Assembly (NCBI GenBank): GCA_047528255.1
Contig: CP180024.1
Location: 62,001 to 126,000 of the forward strand
DNA: 64,000 bases
DNA from: G047528255 sp047528255
GTDB lineage: Bacteria > Bacteroidota > Bacteroidia > Flavobacteriales > Blattabacteriaceae
Direction: 5' to 3'
The notes under the pieces were generated by a model. It was not told where the DNA came from. It did not search any database and was given only the letters and a program-made list of their open reading frames with translations. The position numbers were made by a program, and so were the translations under genes. Within the stretch, counting starts at the first letter, position 1. Every line of letters starts with the position of its first letter. This document shows, in pieces, positions 51,232 to 60,453 of the stretch.

Positions 51232-52418
51232 CAGAGAGAAGATTTGGGCAGTTTTTCGATATAGGTTTCGAGGTCTTTATCCCCTCTTCCCGAGAGATTT
51301 ACGACGACGATCTCGTCCTTTCGAAAGGATATTTTGGGTAAAACAGATAGAGCGTGTGCGCTCTCCAGGGCAGGGATGATGCCTTCAAATTGGGTAAGTT
51401 CGTAGGCTGCTTTTAGGGCTTCTACATCCGTTGCGTGTAAGAACTCTACTCGTTTCGTATCGAAGAGGTGGGCGTGTATAGGGCCGACACCTGGGTAGTC
51501 CAATCCAGCTGATATGGAATACGGCTCGATGACTTGTCCGTCTTCATCCTGTATGAGCAACGTTATGCTGCCATGTAAGACTCCTCTAGAGCCTCGGTGT
51601 GTCGTAGCTGCCGTATGAGGAGTATTGACGCCTAAACCTGCAGCTTCTACAGCGATGAGCTTGACGGACTCTTGCTCCAAAAAATGGTAAAAGGCTCCTG
51701 CCGCGTTGCTACCTCCTCCGACACAAGCGATTACGCGATCGGGAAAAGGGCAACCTTCTTTTTCCGATAATTGTTCTCGGATTTCTTTACTGATAACGGC
51801 TTGAAATTCGGCTACCATTTGCGGATATGGGTGAGGTCCGACTACCGAACCGATCAGATAATAGCTTTCAGGTTGATTGATCCAGTAGCGTAGGGCTTCG
51901 TTTACAGCGTCTTTTAGTGTTTTATTTCCGCTTAGGGCAGGGATGACTTTCGCTCCGAGCATTTTCATGCGAGCTACATTGGGGGCTTGGCGGAGGATAT
52001 CGGTTTCACCCATGAATATGATACACTCGAAGCCCAGAAGGGCGCAAATCGTAGCTGTGGCAACACCATGTTGTCCCGCCCCTGTCTCGGCTATGATCTT
52101 CTTCTTGCCCAATCTTTGGGCTAATAAGGCTTGCCCGATGGTATTGTTGATCTTGTGCGCTCCGGTATGGTTGAGGTCTTCACGTTTGAGGTAGATCTTG
52201 GTTTGATAGAGGTCGGAGAGATTTTTGCAATAGAATAGGGGCGTTGGCCTGCCGACGTAATCTCGGAGCAGTGTTTTGAATTTTTTCTGGAAGTTTTTAT
52301 CGTTGATAATTTTTTTGTAACGCTGTTGAAGATCTTCAATATTGACCTGCAACATTTCGGGAACAAAGGCTCCTCCGAAGCGTCCGTAAAAACCTTTTTC
52401 GTCTGCCGAATAATTCAT
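51231..52418 (-). CDS. trpB: Tryptophan synthase beta chain
   Basis: The 395-residue fold type II PLP enzyme condenses indole with serine. GFYGRFGGAFVPEML opens the protein. The PLP lysine is in LNHTGAHKINNTIGQ near residue 85. AETGAGQHGVATATICALLG and CVGGGSNAAGAFYHF (glycine loop) are canonical. It overlaps trpF upstream by 4 bp and trpA downstream by 1 bp, which indicates translational coupling of trpF-B-A. The serine it needs can come from serC-serA on the other side of the convergent junction. Confidence 0.96.
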   Translation of the reverse strand: MNYSADEKGFYGRFGGAFVPEMLQVNIEDLQQRYKKIINDKNFQKKFKTLLRDYVGRPTPLFYCKNLSDLYQTKIYLKREDLNHTGAHKINNTIGQALLAQRLGKKKIIAETGAGQHGVATATICALLGFECIIFMGETDILRQAPNVARMKMLGAKVIPALSGNKTLKDAVNEALRYWINQPESYYLIGSVVGPHPYPQMVAEFQAVISKEIREQLSEKEGCPFPDRVIACVGGGSNAAGAFYHFLEQESVKLIAVEAAGLGVNTPHTAATTHRGSRGVLHGSITLLIQDEDGQVIEPYSISAGLDYPGVGPIHAHLFDTKRVEFLHATDVEALKAAYELTQFEGIIPALESAHALSVLPKISFRKDEIVVVNLSGRGDKDLETYIEKLPKSSL

Positions 52419-53053
52419 GATCGGATTTTTTTGATGAATATATCAAGATTGTCAATGCTTTTCATTCCGGGTCGGATTTCAAATCGACTGTTGAGATCTA
52501 TGGCGAAGAGTTGCGGGTGTGAGAGTGTGTGGATGGTCTCGGCATCTTCCGGACCGATACCTCCGCTGAGGAAAATTTTTTTTTTCAAATCGTATTCGGA
52601 AAGTTTATTCCAATTGAATTTTTTTCCGCTTCCACCCTGAACGGTTGTTTTTGTGTCGAACAGAAAATAGCGACAGACCTCCGTATAAGGTTTTACTTGC
52701 TCAAAAAGAAAATTTTCATTAACGCCGAAGGCTTTAACTAGCGTGAGACCTTTTCGGGTAAGATTTCGACAATATTCGGAACTTTCTTGACCGTGCAGCT
52801 GGATCAGATCCAAGTCGTTCTTGATACTTTTTTCCGATACCTCTTCTTTGGATGCATTGACGAAAACGCCGACCTTTTGAATTCCTTTCAAGTCGGGAGC
52901 GACGAAATCGTCTCCGACGTATCGTGGAGAAGGCGGATAGAAGATAAACCCCACATATTCGGGTTGCAGAGTTGCTATTTCTGATATATTATCCTTATTT
53001 CGCAAGCCGCAAATTTTGACGTTTAAAGATATTCTCAAAGTGCAGGGAAACAT
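52415..53053 (-). CDS. trpF: Phosphoribosylanthranilate isomerase
   Basis: This TIM-barrel enzyme of about 212 residues isomerises phosphoribosylanthranilate to CdRP. The catalytic Cys is in VKICGLRNKDNI (residue about 15), and the general acid Asp is in YFLFDTKTTVQGGSGKKFNW. The phosphate loop is LSGGIGPEDAE. It is separate from trpC, as usual in Bacteroidota. A gap of about 350 bp without a clear promoter separates it from the lipoprotein gene upstream. Confidence 0.93.
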   Translation of the reverse strand: MFPCTLRISLNVKICGLRNKDNISEIATLQPEYVGFIFYPPSPRYVGDDFVAPDLKGIQKVGVFVNASKEEVSEKSIKNDLDLIQLHGQESSEYCRNLTRKGLTLVKAFGVNENFLFEQVKPYTEVCRYFLFDTKTTVQGGSGKKFNWNKLSEYDLKKKIFLSGGIGPEDAETIHTLSHPQLFAIDLNSRFEIRPGMKSIDNLDIFIKKIRS

Positions 53054-53398
53054 TTAAAATGTAAACCAACGATTTTTTGTTTCATTATTTCTATCAGTTT
53101 TTTTTATCTATATAAATAATTTTTTTATTGTTTTTTCATCCTATTTTTTCTCATAAGCTATTTTTCATATTTTTTATTATCCTCTTCCAATCGCTATTTC
53201 AATTTCTCTTCTGATTACGAATTTTCTTGATATTTAATTATTTATACCGGGTTTTTATCCTTTTAGGATTTCTTCTATTCTTTTACTCATTTTTTTTACA
53301 TTTTCCTATTTCTGTTTCATTAATTGTTCCCTATTAATTTAAAAATTAAGTTAAGGAGGGGGTAATATTTAATCTATGCGAAGAAGCTATGAATAATA
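53054..53398. other. Gap inside the trp operon, no gene seen
   Basis: The plus strand is T-rich and unusually low in G. No open frame, tRNA or TAnnTTTG box was found on the minus strand. It either is an untranslated part of the trp transcript or holds a promoter for trpF-B-A that does not match the consensus. It may also be the ruin of a lost gene. Confidence 0.45.
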
Positions 53399-53809
53399 TC
53401 ATCGTTCTCTTTTAAAGATGAGTAGGATTATTGAACCCTTATAAAGTTCGAAGTTTGAGGGGGTTATTTTTACTTTGTCGGCTTTTCTCAATAGCGAAAT
53501 GAAGGTGTTTTCCGTTTTAATCTCTTTGCAACTTTTTTTAGTGGTGGTGATTTTAAAAAGATCGATGCTATTACCGGTGATAAGGTAATTTCCTTGTATT
53601 TTATTGCATCCTCCAAAGCCTCTGAAGAAAGATGTCGACGGATCTAGGGAGATGTATATTTTTCTATCATCGACTTGTACTTCTCCAGTGTCTTGCAAAA
53701 CCCATTCTCCGCCGTAGGCGATGGATGAGGGGTATTGATTTTTAGTGGTGCCGCAGCCTATCAAAAGGAGAAGGCCCAAGAATCTAATATATACTGATAT
53801 ATGTTTCAT
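53399..53809 (-). CDS. META/HslJ-domain lipoprotein inside the trp operon
   Basis: The 136-residue protein has a lipoprotein signal (IRFLGLLLLIGCGT, lipobox LIGC, acceptor Cys near residue 19) and a META-type domain: GGEWVLQDTGEVQV, GFGGCNKIQGNYLITGNSI and KKSCKEIKTENTFISLL. META/HslJ proteins are outer-envelope proteins linked to stress or novobiocin resistance; no catalytic role is known. I prefer the ATG at 53809, which overlaps trpC by 4 bp, over one two codons upstream. Cotranscription with trpC is likely; a functional tie to tryptophan is not shown. Confidence 0.82.
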   Translation of the reverse strand: MKHISVYIRFLGLLLLIGCGTTKNQYPSSIAYGGEWVLQDTGEVQVDDRKIYISLDPSTSFFRGFGGCNKIQGNYLITGNSIDLFKITTTKKSCKEIKTENTFISLLRKADKVKITPSNFELYKGSIILLIFKRER

Positions 53810-54600
53810 CCCCAAATATTTGTGTTAAGTTGTTGAATGAATTTTTTACAGCTCTCTCCGGGGTGGGAGGAGCGCATGAAATTTTCTCCGATAAGGAATC
53901 CTTGAAAACCTATTTTTCGCAGGTAAGCGATATTTCCGGTCTTGGAAATTCCGCTTTCGGAAATCTTCACAAAGCGATCAGGTATTTTTGAAAAGAGTTG
54001 TACGGAGGATTCTATATCGACTGAAAATTTTTTTAAGTCTCTGTTGTTGACTCCGATGAGATCGAGGTCGTCGGTGATTTTATCGAGTTCACTTTCGGAG
54101 TGCAGTTCCATCAATACTTCCAAGCCGAGCATTTTGGCTTGCGCCGCGAGATGTTTTATCGCTTTTTTTGAAAGGACTTCAGCAATCAAAAGGATGACAT
54201 CCGCTCCCATAGCTTTGGCCGCAATCACCTGATATTCGTCGATGATGAAGTCTTTGAGCAGTATGGGGATCGATATGTTGCGGCGCGCCGTGGGAAGATC
54301 TTCGCTACGGGCGGCGAAATGTTCGATGTCAGTGATGACTGACATGCCGTTGACGCCTGCTTCTTCGTAGTCACGGGCTACTTTGGCTACATCGGCTTGA
54401 TTGTTGATGATGCCTTTTGAAGGGGATTTTCTTTTGAATTCGGCGATGATGCCTGTATTGCTTTTTTTCAGGTTTTGGACTAAAGAATGGCATTCCCTTT
54501 CAAAAAATTCGCTCTTTTCGAGTTCGCTTATGGCCTTGTGTTGGCGATCTCTGATGACCTCTAGGTGTTTGGTCGCTATTATTTTATCAAGAAAATTCAT
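53806..54600 (-). CDS. trpC: Indole-3-glycerol phosphate synthase
   Basis: The 264-residue barrel enzyme closes CdRP to indole-3-glycerol phosphate. NFLDKIIATKHLEVIRDR is the family start. The catalytic Lys lies in IIAEFKRKSPSKG (residues about 53-65), with further active-site segments LLKDFIIDEYQVIAA, GVNNRDLKKFSVD and VKISESGISKTGNI. It follows trpD by 12 bp and overlaps the META lipoprotein gene. Confidence 0.95.
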   Translation of the reverse strand: MNFLDKIIATKHLEVIRDRQHKAISELEKSEFFERECHSLVQNLKKSNTGIIAEFKRKSPSKGIINNQADVAKVARDYEEAGVNGMSVITDIEHFAARSEDLPTARRNISIPILLKDFIIDEYQVIAAKAMGADVILLIAEVLSKKAIKHLAAQAKMLGLEVLMELHSESELDKITDDLDLIGVNNRDLKKFSVDIESSVQLFSKIPDRFVKISESGISKTGNIAYLRKIGFQGFLIGENFMRSSHPGESCKKFIQQLNTNIWG

Positions 54601-54612
54601 GCCATCTTGGTT

Positions 54613-55599
54613 TTAATTTTCCAAAAATTTTTTCAAAACGTTCTTGGCTCGACCGCTTTTCAGAGCTTCTTCAACTTTCTCATAGTTGCTTTCAAAGCTT
54701 TCGCGGTTCAGTAGTCCGAGCGCAAATGCGGCGTTGGTCAAGACTACCGTGTTTTGGGCGGATGTCCCTTTTCCAGATAAGATGTTGACGAAGATACGTG
54801 TGTTTTCTTCAGTATTTTTTCCTCCTTTCAGCTCTCGTCGACTTACTTTTTGTTTTCCCAATGTTTCGGGAGCGTAGATGCGTTCGCCTCGCGGGGTATA
54901 GCATTTGAAGTCTCCGGTCAAGGATATTTCGTCGTATCCGTCAAGACTGTAGATGATTGCGTAGTTGTTGTCGGTCTGTTGGTAGAGATAATGGTATAGT
55001 CTGGCAACCTGGAGGTCATTAACACCGAGCAAGTGATTTTTCGGTTTTCCTGGGTTGAGTAGAGGCCCTAACATATTGAAGAAAGTTTTTACTCCGAGAT
55101 CTTTACGGACCAAAATTGCTTTTTTAAGTGCTGGATGGAATAAAGGGGCGTGTAAATAGCAGATTCCGATGTCTTCGAGTTGTATTTTTAATTTTTTTTC
55201 TTCGTTGGTGAAAATGTAACCGAGTTCTTCCAAAAGATTGGACGATCCGGTAATGGATGAAGCACTGTAATTTCCGTGTTTGATAACTTTTCCTCCTGCT
55301 CCGGCCACGATGAAGCAGGCTAAAGTGGAGATATTGAATGTATTTTTTTCATTTCCTCCCGTTCCGACGATGTCGATGGCGTTTAGCTCGGTCAGGTCGA
55401 TTTTTACGCATAGTTCCAGCAGAGCTTGGCGAAACCCTTCGATTTCTTCCGGTGTCGGAGGTCTCATGTTGTATACTGCTGTCAGGGCCGCGAGCTGAGC
55501 TTCGTTAAATTGGTCTCTTGACATTCCGATCAGGACGCTTCGAGCTTCTTCTTTGCTTAGGGTTTTGTGAGCGAAGAGATAGTGTAAGATGTTTTTCAT
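54613..55599 (-). CDS. trpD: Anthranilate phosphoribosyltransferase
   Basis: The 328-residue enzyme joins anthranilate and PRPP. The PRPP glycine loop is DIVGTGGNEKNTFNIST (residues about 79-95), followed by VIKHGNYSASSITGSSNLLE, FFNMLGPLLNPG and the metal-site stretch IYSLDGYDEISLTG. KHGNYSASS replaces the more common KHGN(R/K)(A/G)VSS form, as often in Bacteroidota. It overlaps trpG by 4 bp. Confidence 0.95.
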   Translation of the reverse strand: MKNILHYLFAHKTLSKEEARSVLIGMSRDQFNEAQLAALTAVYNMRPPTPEEIEGFRQALLELCVKIDLTELNAIDIVGTGGNEKNTFNISTLACFIVAGAGGKVIKHGNYSASSITGSSNLLEELGYIFTNEEKKLKIQLEDIGICYLHAPLFHPALKKAILVRKDLGVKTFFNMLGPLLNPGKPKNHLLGVNDLQVARLYHYLYQQTDNNYAIIYSLDGYDEISLTGDFKCYTPRGERIYAPETLGKQKVSRRELKGGKNTEENTRIFVNILSGKGTSAQNTVVLTNAAFALGLLNRESFESNYEKVEEALKSGRAKNVLKKFLEN

Positions 55600-56180
55600 G
55601 ATACGGATAGGTTTAACCAGTTTGCTATGATTTTTTGGCCGTGGGGTGTCAGGACTGATTCAGGGTGGAATTGTACGCCGCAAACATCATAAGTTTTGTG
55701 ACGCAGCGCCATAATTTCTCCTTGAGGACTCAGTGCGGTGATTTTGAGTTCGTCGGGGAAATTGTCTTGGGCTACGATCCATGAATGATAGTGTCCCACT
55801 TCGATTTTTTTAGGAAGGCCTTTGAAAAGGATTTCTTCAGGGTCGGTGATTTCGATGGGGCTTGCTATGCCATGGTAGACTTTTTGGGTATTGAGCAGCG
55901 TGGCTCCGAAAACTTCGCCGATGGCTTGTTGTCCTAGACAGACTCCCAAGATGCTTTTTGTGGGGCCATAGGTTTTGATCAAGGGCATCAGGATATTCGC
56001 TTCGTTAGGTATTCCTGGTCCTGGAGAAAGTATAATTTTCTCATAGGCGTAAATATCTTCCAGTGTAATGCGATCATTTCGGAAGACTTCTATAGTTTTT
56101 TTTGTTAGTTGTTTGACGGCATGTGCCAGGTTGTAAGTAAAGGAATCATAATTGTCGAGTATCAGAATTTTTCCTTTCAT
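55596..56180 (-). CDS. trpG: Anthranilate synthase glutamine amidotransferase component
   Basis: The 194-residue class I amidotransferase supplies ammonia to TrpE. I start it at the ATG at 56180 because KILILDNYDSFTYNLAHAV is the family beginning; a longer frame to 56324 is only overlap with trpE. The nucleophilic Cys is in ILGVCLGQQAIGEVFGA (residue about 80), and the His-Glu pair in CGVQFHPESVLTPHG. It lies 4 bp behind trpE and overlaps trpD. Confidence 0.95.
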   Translation of the reverse strand: MKGKILILDNYDSFTYNLAHAVKQLTKKTIEVFRNDRITLEDIYAYEKIILSPGPGIPNEANILMPLIKTYGPTKSILGVCLGQQAIGEVFGATLLNTQKVYHGIASPIEITDPEEILFKGLPKKIEVGHYHSWIVAQDNFPDELKITALSPQGEIMALRHKTYDVCGVQFHPESVLTPHGQKIIANWLNLSVS

Positions 56181-56184
56181 AGAT

Positions 56185-57588
56185 TCATAGTTTTTGGGCA
56201 GCTTCGACGGCTTTGAAGAGGGCCATGAGTTTATTTTTGACTTCTTGTACTTCGTTTTCTTCTTTGGAATCGGAGACGATTCCTCCTCCGGCTTGGAAAA
56301 AAAGTGTGTTATTTTTGCTGACAAAGGATCGAATGATGATTGCGGTATTCACGGCTCCGTCGAGTCCGAAGAAGCCGACGGCTCCGCCGTAGATTCCACG
56401 ATGTTGTTTTTCGATCTTATCGATCAATTCCGTCGCTCGATACTTAGGAGCTCCTGAAAGCGTTCCTGCAGGGAAGGTGTCTCCGAATATTTTTATCGAT
56501 GAGCTTCCTACATCAAATTTTCCTGACACTTTAGAAACCATGTGCAAGACGTGCGAGAAGTATTGGATTTCTTTGAACCGTTCGACTTTTACTTCTGATG
56601 AGTTTATGCTCAGGTCATTGCGCGCCAGGTCTACCAACATAACGTGCTCGGCATTTTCTTTGGGGTCTTTGGCGAGGTACTCGGCTAATTGTTTGTCTTT
56701 TTCATCGTCGCCCGAGCGTCGGATTGTTCCGGCAATCGGGGCGATATAGGCTGTTTGATCTTTGACGATCAATTGTGATTCGGGCGAAGATCCGAAGATT
56801 TTATAATCCCCGTAATCGAAATAAAATAGATATGGTGAAGGATTGATCCGGCGAAGCTCTCGGTAAACATTAAATTCGTCACCTTTGAATTTTTGTCTGA
56901 ATTGACGGGAGAGGACAATTTGAAATACTTCACCGCGAAAACAAGCCTTGATTCCTTGGTCGATCATTTTTTTGTGTTCGTCATCGGTCATATTGGAGGT
57001 ACTATCTCCAACAACTTCAAACGAAAAGGAGCAGAAATTCCTGTTGTCGATCAAATCGATCAATTGGTTGATCGGGATGCTTTTCGTTTCAGAGAAACGG
57101 TGTTCGATGAGGCTGAGTTCATTGTAAAAGTGATGAAAAACGATCAAATTGGAATAAAACCCCAGGCGCACTTCCGGAACTCGATAAGCTTCTTGTATGC
57201 GGACATTCAATTGAATGGTTTCAAAATGTTGAACGCTGTCATAGGAGGTGTATCCGTATAGACCGGAATAAGACGTGGCGAGATTTTCAGCTTTAAAGCT
57301 TTTCAAAAAATCTTTGAGCAATTTTTTTGTTTCTGATCGGTCTTTGATGGAAAGAGTTTCTGAGCATCCATCCGGATGTGAAATTCGCGCTTGATCTTGG
57401 TCGATGATAAATTCTGAAATAGGATTAATGCAGAGTATCGAAGCGTTATTTTGTGTGGTGTGGTAATCGGAGCATTCCAAGAGCAGTGTATTGGGAAAAC
57501 GGTCTCTCAACTTCAAATACAGAGCTACGGGGGTGACACTGTCGGCCAGACGTTTTTTTTGGATGGTTTTGAAAGTGAATTCGGGCAT
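56185..57588 (-). CDS. trpE: Anthranilate synthase component I
   Basis: The protein of about 467 residues is a chorismate-utilising enzyme that makes anthranilate with TrpG. LLLECSDYH near residue 38 corresponds to the tryptophan feedback site region (LLES in many homologues). The catalytic part has YLFYFDYGDYKIFGSSPE, GTIRRSGDDEKDKQLA, DLARNDLSI and FPAGTLSGAPKYRATELID. I place the start at the ATG at 57588; a longer in-frame start at 57624 lies within the loop and stem of a terminator hairpin. It is the first structural gene of the operon and is preceded by a leader that looks like an attenuator. Confidence 0.95.
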   Translation of the reverse strand: MPEFTFKTIQKKRLADSVTPVALYLKLRDRFPNTLLLECSDYHTTQNNASILCINPISEFIIDQDQARISHPDGCSETLSIKDRSETKKLLKDFLKSFKAENLATSYSGLYGYTSYDSVQHFETIQLNVRIQEAYRVPEVRLGFYSNLIVFHHFYNELSLIEHRFSETKSIPINQLIDLIDNRNFCSFSFEVVGDSTSNMTDDEHKKMIDQGIKACFRGEVFQIVLSRQFRQKFKGDEFNVYRELRRINPSPYLFYFDYGDYKIFGSSPESQLIVKDQTAYIAPIAGTIRRSGDDEKDKQLAEYLAKDPKENAEHVMLVDLARNDLSINSSEVKVERFKEIQYFSHVLHMVSKVSGKFDVGSSSIKIFGDTFPAGTLSGAPKYRATELIDKIEKQHRGIYGGAVGFFGLDGAVNTAIIIRSFVSKNNTLFFQAGGGIVSDSKEENEVQEVKNKLMALFKAVEAAQKL

Positions 57589-57605
57589 AATCTTTGATTT
57601 TTCAT

Positions 57606-57724
57606 GAAAAAAGCTTGTCGCCATGACAAGCTTTCTCGATTTTATATACGATAATGGAAGCTCCTCTACGACGACGTTCTTATAAGATCAAACCACAACC
57701 AGATATTTTTTTTTGGATTTGCAT
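57606..57724 (-). promoter_or_regulatory. trp operon leader with candidate transcription attenuator
   Basis: On the minus strand a 10-bp stem (AAAGCTTGTC/GACAAGCTTT, 57634-57625 and 57619-57610) with a five-base loop and a run of T forms a rho-independent terminator 18 bp before trpE. Upstream, in one frame, two Trp codons flank a Leu (TGG TTG TGG, 57701-57693), and this frame stops at 57666, 30 bp before the stem. GAGCTT near 57657 could pair with the 5' arm as an antiterminator. An ATG at 57724 would start the leader but is in another frame: nine A separate them, and ten A would join them. A TATATTTG -7 box lies at 57729-57736. Confidence 0.6.
57610..57634 (-). terminator. Terminator hairpin of the trp leader
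   Basis: Perfect 10-bp inverted repeat AAAGCTTGTC...GACAAGCTTT with loop of five bases, followed on the minus strand by TTTT. It stands between the leader and the trpE ATG, the position expected for an attenuator. Confidence 0.75.
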
Positions 57725-57728
57725 GGAG

Positions 57729-57736
57729 CAAATATA
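57729..57736 (-). promoter_or_regulatory. trp operon -7 box (TATATTTG)
   Basis: TATATTTG fits TAnnTTTG exactly. The transcript would start at or just before the leader ATG at 57724. The -33 region is weak (no TTTG at 17-23 bp). An IS left end begins at 57794, about 60 bp upstream. Confidence 0.5.
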
Positions 57737-57793
57737 AAAAATTTTTCTACGTCGACGTTTGTAAAATACAGGTTCAAACAGGATTCTTGTTAT

Positions 57794-59121
57794 GAGAACG
57801 CTGCATGAGAAAAGGAGGTTAAAATATTTGTAAATCAATATATTATTTCTAGCACATTGTGTTAATAGTGGATTACGTTTATTCAGCCTCCTAGCTGGCC
57901 TTCGTTGAAGAAAGTGTAGATTTAGTCTTTCACATCGTACTCGAAATATTGTTGATTATAAATTAATTAATTATATCTATTTTATGACAGCACAGAATGA
58001 TTCCAGAAGCACTATACAAATTATGAGGCATAGTCTCCATAAGATGCTCGGCATGCACACGAACTAATCCTTATGTAAAGATCCTTTCTTGATCCAACCA
58101 AGGCTTTATAATACCAAAATTCCGTTCTACTACCAATCGGGTTTTACTTACTAATTATAGTGAACAATATAACTATCCCTACTTAATGGACGGTGCCTAT
58201 AGGCTTTCTCCTGTATACAGTTTTTGATGCCTCGACTATAAAAGTAAGACATGTTGGCTGTCACTTAGTATATTTTGTCTGTATATACTTTCTCTTGATT
58301 TATAGCCTAGTTTGCTTATTATATGGATTTTGCCCCCTACTATCATCCTCATTGGCTGCTACGCTATGTACTGCTAGTCTCATTCCATTTTTATCCAATC
58401 CTATGTTCTTTTTGTATCCGTACTAGAGTTTACCTGTTTTTTTGAGCCATTTTTCTTGAGTGTCTACTCCCGATTGATTCTATTTTTTACCCTTTCTTTC
58501 CTTTTACTGATTTTATTTTACCCCTCTTCCTTCCGATCCTCCACTACGTAGGTAGGATCTCTCTTGGGAACAAAAGGGACTCACTGTAATACTGGGATCT
58601 ACAATCACTCTTATTTTAACTATATCCTGATTCATCTCTAGTCCCTTATTGATCTTTTTCAGTAAGTGTTCATCTACCTTTTTGGTTACTATTTCATTGC
58701 GAAATCTGCATAGAGTCGTATGATCTGGGGTCTGATCTTCCAATCGAAAACCAAAAAAGATCATGCAAACTTATGGAAGTTTTTAGCAATTTTTCCATTT
58801 CTACATCACTGAGATCATACCAGTTACTTAAAAGAAGTGTATTGAATAACGATATTCCACTGTAAGCAGGTTGGACTTTTATTCCCTGGCCTTTTTGATA
58901 TATTTTCCTTATTTCTTTTTCCATCACTTACTAGTGGATCAAGGTGTTTAACCTTTTGAAAAACTCATTCCTTCTGGTAGAACGTTCATATATAATTCAC
59001 TAATGCTTATTTGCGTGATGCTTCCGAGCATAGAGTCGGATTTTTTTCTATTTTAAATAAACGAAATAATATATTGATTTACAAATATTTACCTCCTATT
59101 CTTCTTTCATGCAAGGTTCTC
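57794..59121 (-). mobile_element. IS5-like element, L-L composite
   Basis: A 55-bp plus left end (GAGAACGCTGCATGAG, 57794) is joined to the right end of a minus copy (ACATTGTGTTAATAGTGG, from about 57849), which runs full length to its left end at 59121 (CATGCAAGGTTCTC). Transposase remnants on the minus strand: 58513-58764 and 58694-58927 (KEIRKIYQKGQGIKVQPAYSG, giving the usual N-terminal part upstream of SNWYDLSDV). Confidence 0.8.
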
Positions 59122-59300
59122 AAATCGGATAACACCTGATGCACCTTAAAATCAAGCTATAACCGACAGAATCGCAAAAAAAACATCCGATCTAATTCTT
59201 CTCAAACAAAAAAACGTTCGCTACTCTCCCCCAAAAAAATGCCCAACGCAAAAAACAACAACATATATGACATACCCCTCACCTTGAGAGATAAGAAAAA
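59122..59300. other. Spacer downstream of lpxB, possible gene ruin
   Basis: On the minus strand a short frame MSYMLLFFALGIFLGESSERFFV ends in a stop 40-odd bp later; its first part resembles a membrane segment. It may be the start of a lost membrane protein gene behind lpxB. I cannot name it. Confidence 0.25.
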
Positions 59301-60416
59301 TCAACACGATCTTAAAGCAGCGATCATTCCCTTAGCCGCTCGTTCTGAAGCCCCTACATCCCCTAACTGCTCACGTAAATTTTGATAATCGGCTATGATT
59401 CTTACCCTATGTTCTAAATCTAAAACTTTCGAAAGCTCTCCTTGTAAATTTTCTGAAGTAAACACATCCTGTATCAACTCCTTGACCACTTCTCGATCCA
59501 TAATCAAGTTGACCAATGAAATGAAACGAATGTGTCGCACCAAACGCTTGGCAATCTCATAAGATATATAGCTTCCTTTATAACACACCACCTGTGGTAC
59601 TTTCAAAAGAGCCGTTTCCAAAGTAGCCGTACCCGAAGTGACCAAAGCCGCATGCGAGCACGCCAACAACTCATAAGTCCGATCCATAACACAACGAATC
59701 TCTTCTCCCGCTAAGGTTTCGTAATACGCTCGGGTAAAAGAGGGAGCCCCGGCCACGACAAATTGATACACCGGAAGTAACTTTCGCATAGACCACATCA
59801 ACGGAAAAACATGAGCAATCTCCTGCTTCCTGCTTCCCGGTAAAAGCGCGACGATCGGCCTACCATCCAACCCATGCTCGCCGATAAAATCCTCCCGATT
59901 TACCGGATCTCTCGCATGAAATGCATCCAAAATAGGATGACCGACAAACTCCACCTCCACGCCGTGTTTTTCGTAGAAAGCCTTTTCAAAGGGTAGTATG
60001 ACAAACATTTTATCTACCGTCTTCTTGATACGATAAACCCGAGAGCGTCTCCAAGCCCACACCTTCGGAGAAATATAATAAAAAACTTTAATTTTCAGAG
60101 TTTTAACAAAATTAGCTATTCGAAGATTGAACCCGGGATAATCAATGAGAATGACCGCGTCAGGTCGATAAGCTTGGATGTCCTCTTTACAAAAACGAAT
60201 GTTTTTCAATATCACTGGAAAGTTCGCCAGCACCTCCCAAAACCCCATGAAATCCAAATCTTTATAGTCCTTGACAAATGTTCCTCCCTCAGTCCGCATC
60301 AATGGTCCACCCCAGCAACGAAAAGAAGCGGAAACGTCTTGATGTTTCAACGCTTTCATCAAGTTGGAGCCATGTAAGTCTCCCGAAGCCTCTCCCGCAA
60401 TGATGTAATATTTCAT
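59301..60416 (-). CDS. lpxB: Lipid-A-disaccharide synthase
   Basis: The 371-residue GT19 glycosyltransferase joins UDP-2,3-diacylglucosamine and lipid X into the lipid A disaccharide at the inner face of the inner membrane. The start MKYYIIAGEASGDLHGSNLM is diagnostic. YYISPKVWAWRRSRVYRIKK (residues about 118-137), LPFEKAFYEKHGVEVEFVGHP, ALLPGSRKQEI and TSGTATLETALL follow. A fitting promoter lies 9-36 bp upstream, and an IS begins one base beyond its -33 box. In many flavobacteria surE precedes it; here the IS takes that place. Confidence 0.95.
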   Translation of the reverse strand: MKYYIIAGEASGDLHGSNLMKALKHQDVSASFRCWGGPLMRTEGGTFVKDYKDLDFMGFWEVLANFPVILKNIRFCKEDIQAYRPDAVILIDYPGFNLRIANFVKTLKIKVFYYISPKVWAWRRSRVYRIKKTVDKMFVILPFEKAFYEKHGVEVEFVGHPILDAFHARDPVNREDFIGEHGLDGRPIVALLPGSRKQEIAHVFPLMWSMRKLLPVYQFVVAGAPSFTRAYYETLAGEEIRCVMDRTYELLACSHAALVTSGTATLETALLKVPQVVCYKGSYISYEIAKRLVRHIRFISLVNLIMDREVVKELIQDVFTSENLQGELSKVLDLEHRVRIIADYQNLREQLGDVGASERAAKGMIAALRSC

Positions 60417-60424
60417 AGCTTTTG

Positions 60425-60453
60425 CAAAGCTAAAGAATTACTTGTCATTCAAT
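60425..60453 (-). promoter_or_regulatory. lpxB promoter bordered by an IS
   Basis: On the minus strand ATTG (60453-60450), a 17-bp spacer and TAGCTTTG (60432-60425) fit the flavobacterial pattern TTG-N17-23-TAnnTTTG. The IS left end starts at 60454, directly beside the -33 element, so the core promoter has been spared by one base. Confidence 0.6.

Noticed and set aside
53054..53398. A separate promoter for trpF-B-A
   Set aside because: No TAnnTTTG box was found on the minus strand in this gap; an unrelated promoter type cannot be excluded.
57589..57624. Longer trpE start at 57624
   Set aside because: The extra codons are the loop and 3' arm of the leader terminator; the family N-terminus MPEFTFKTI fits the ATG at 57588.
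57729..57745. TTG at the end of the -7 box as start of the Trp leader peptide
   Set aside because: It is in frame with the Trp codons but lies within the promoter box, upstream of the expected transcription start.
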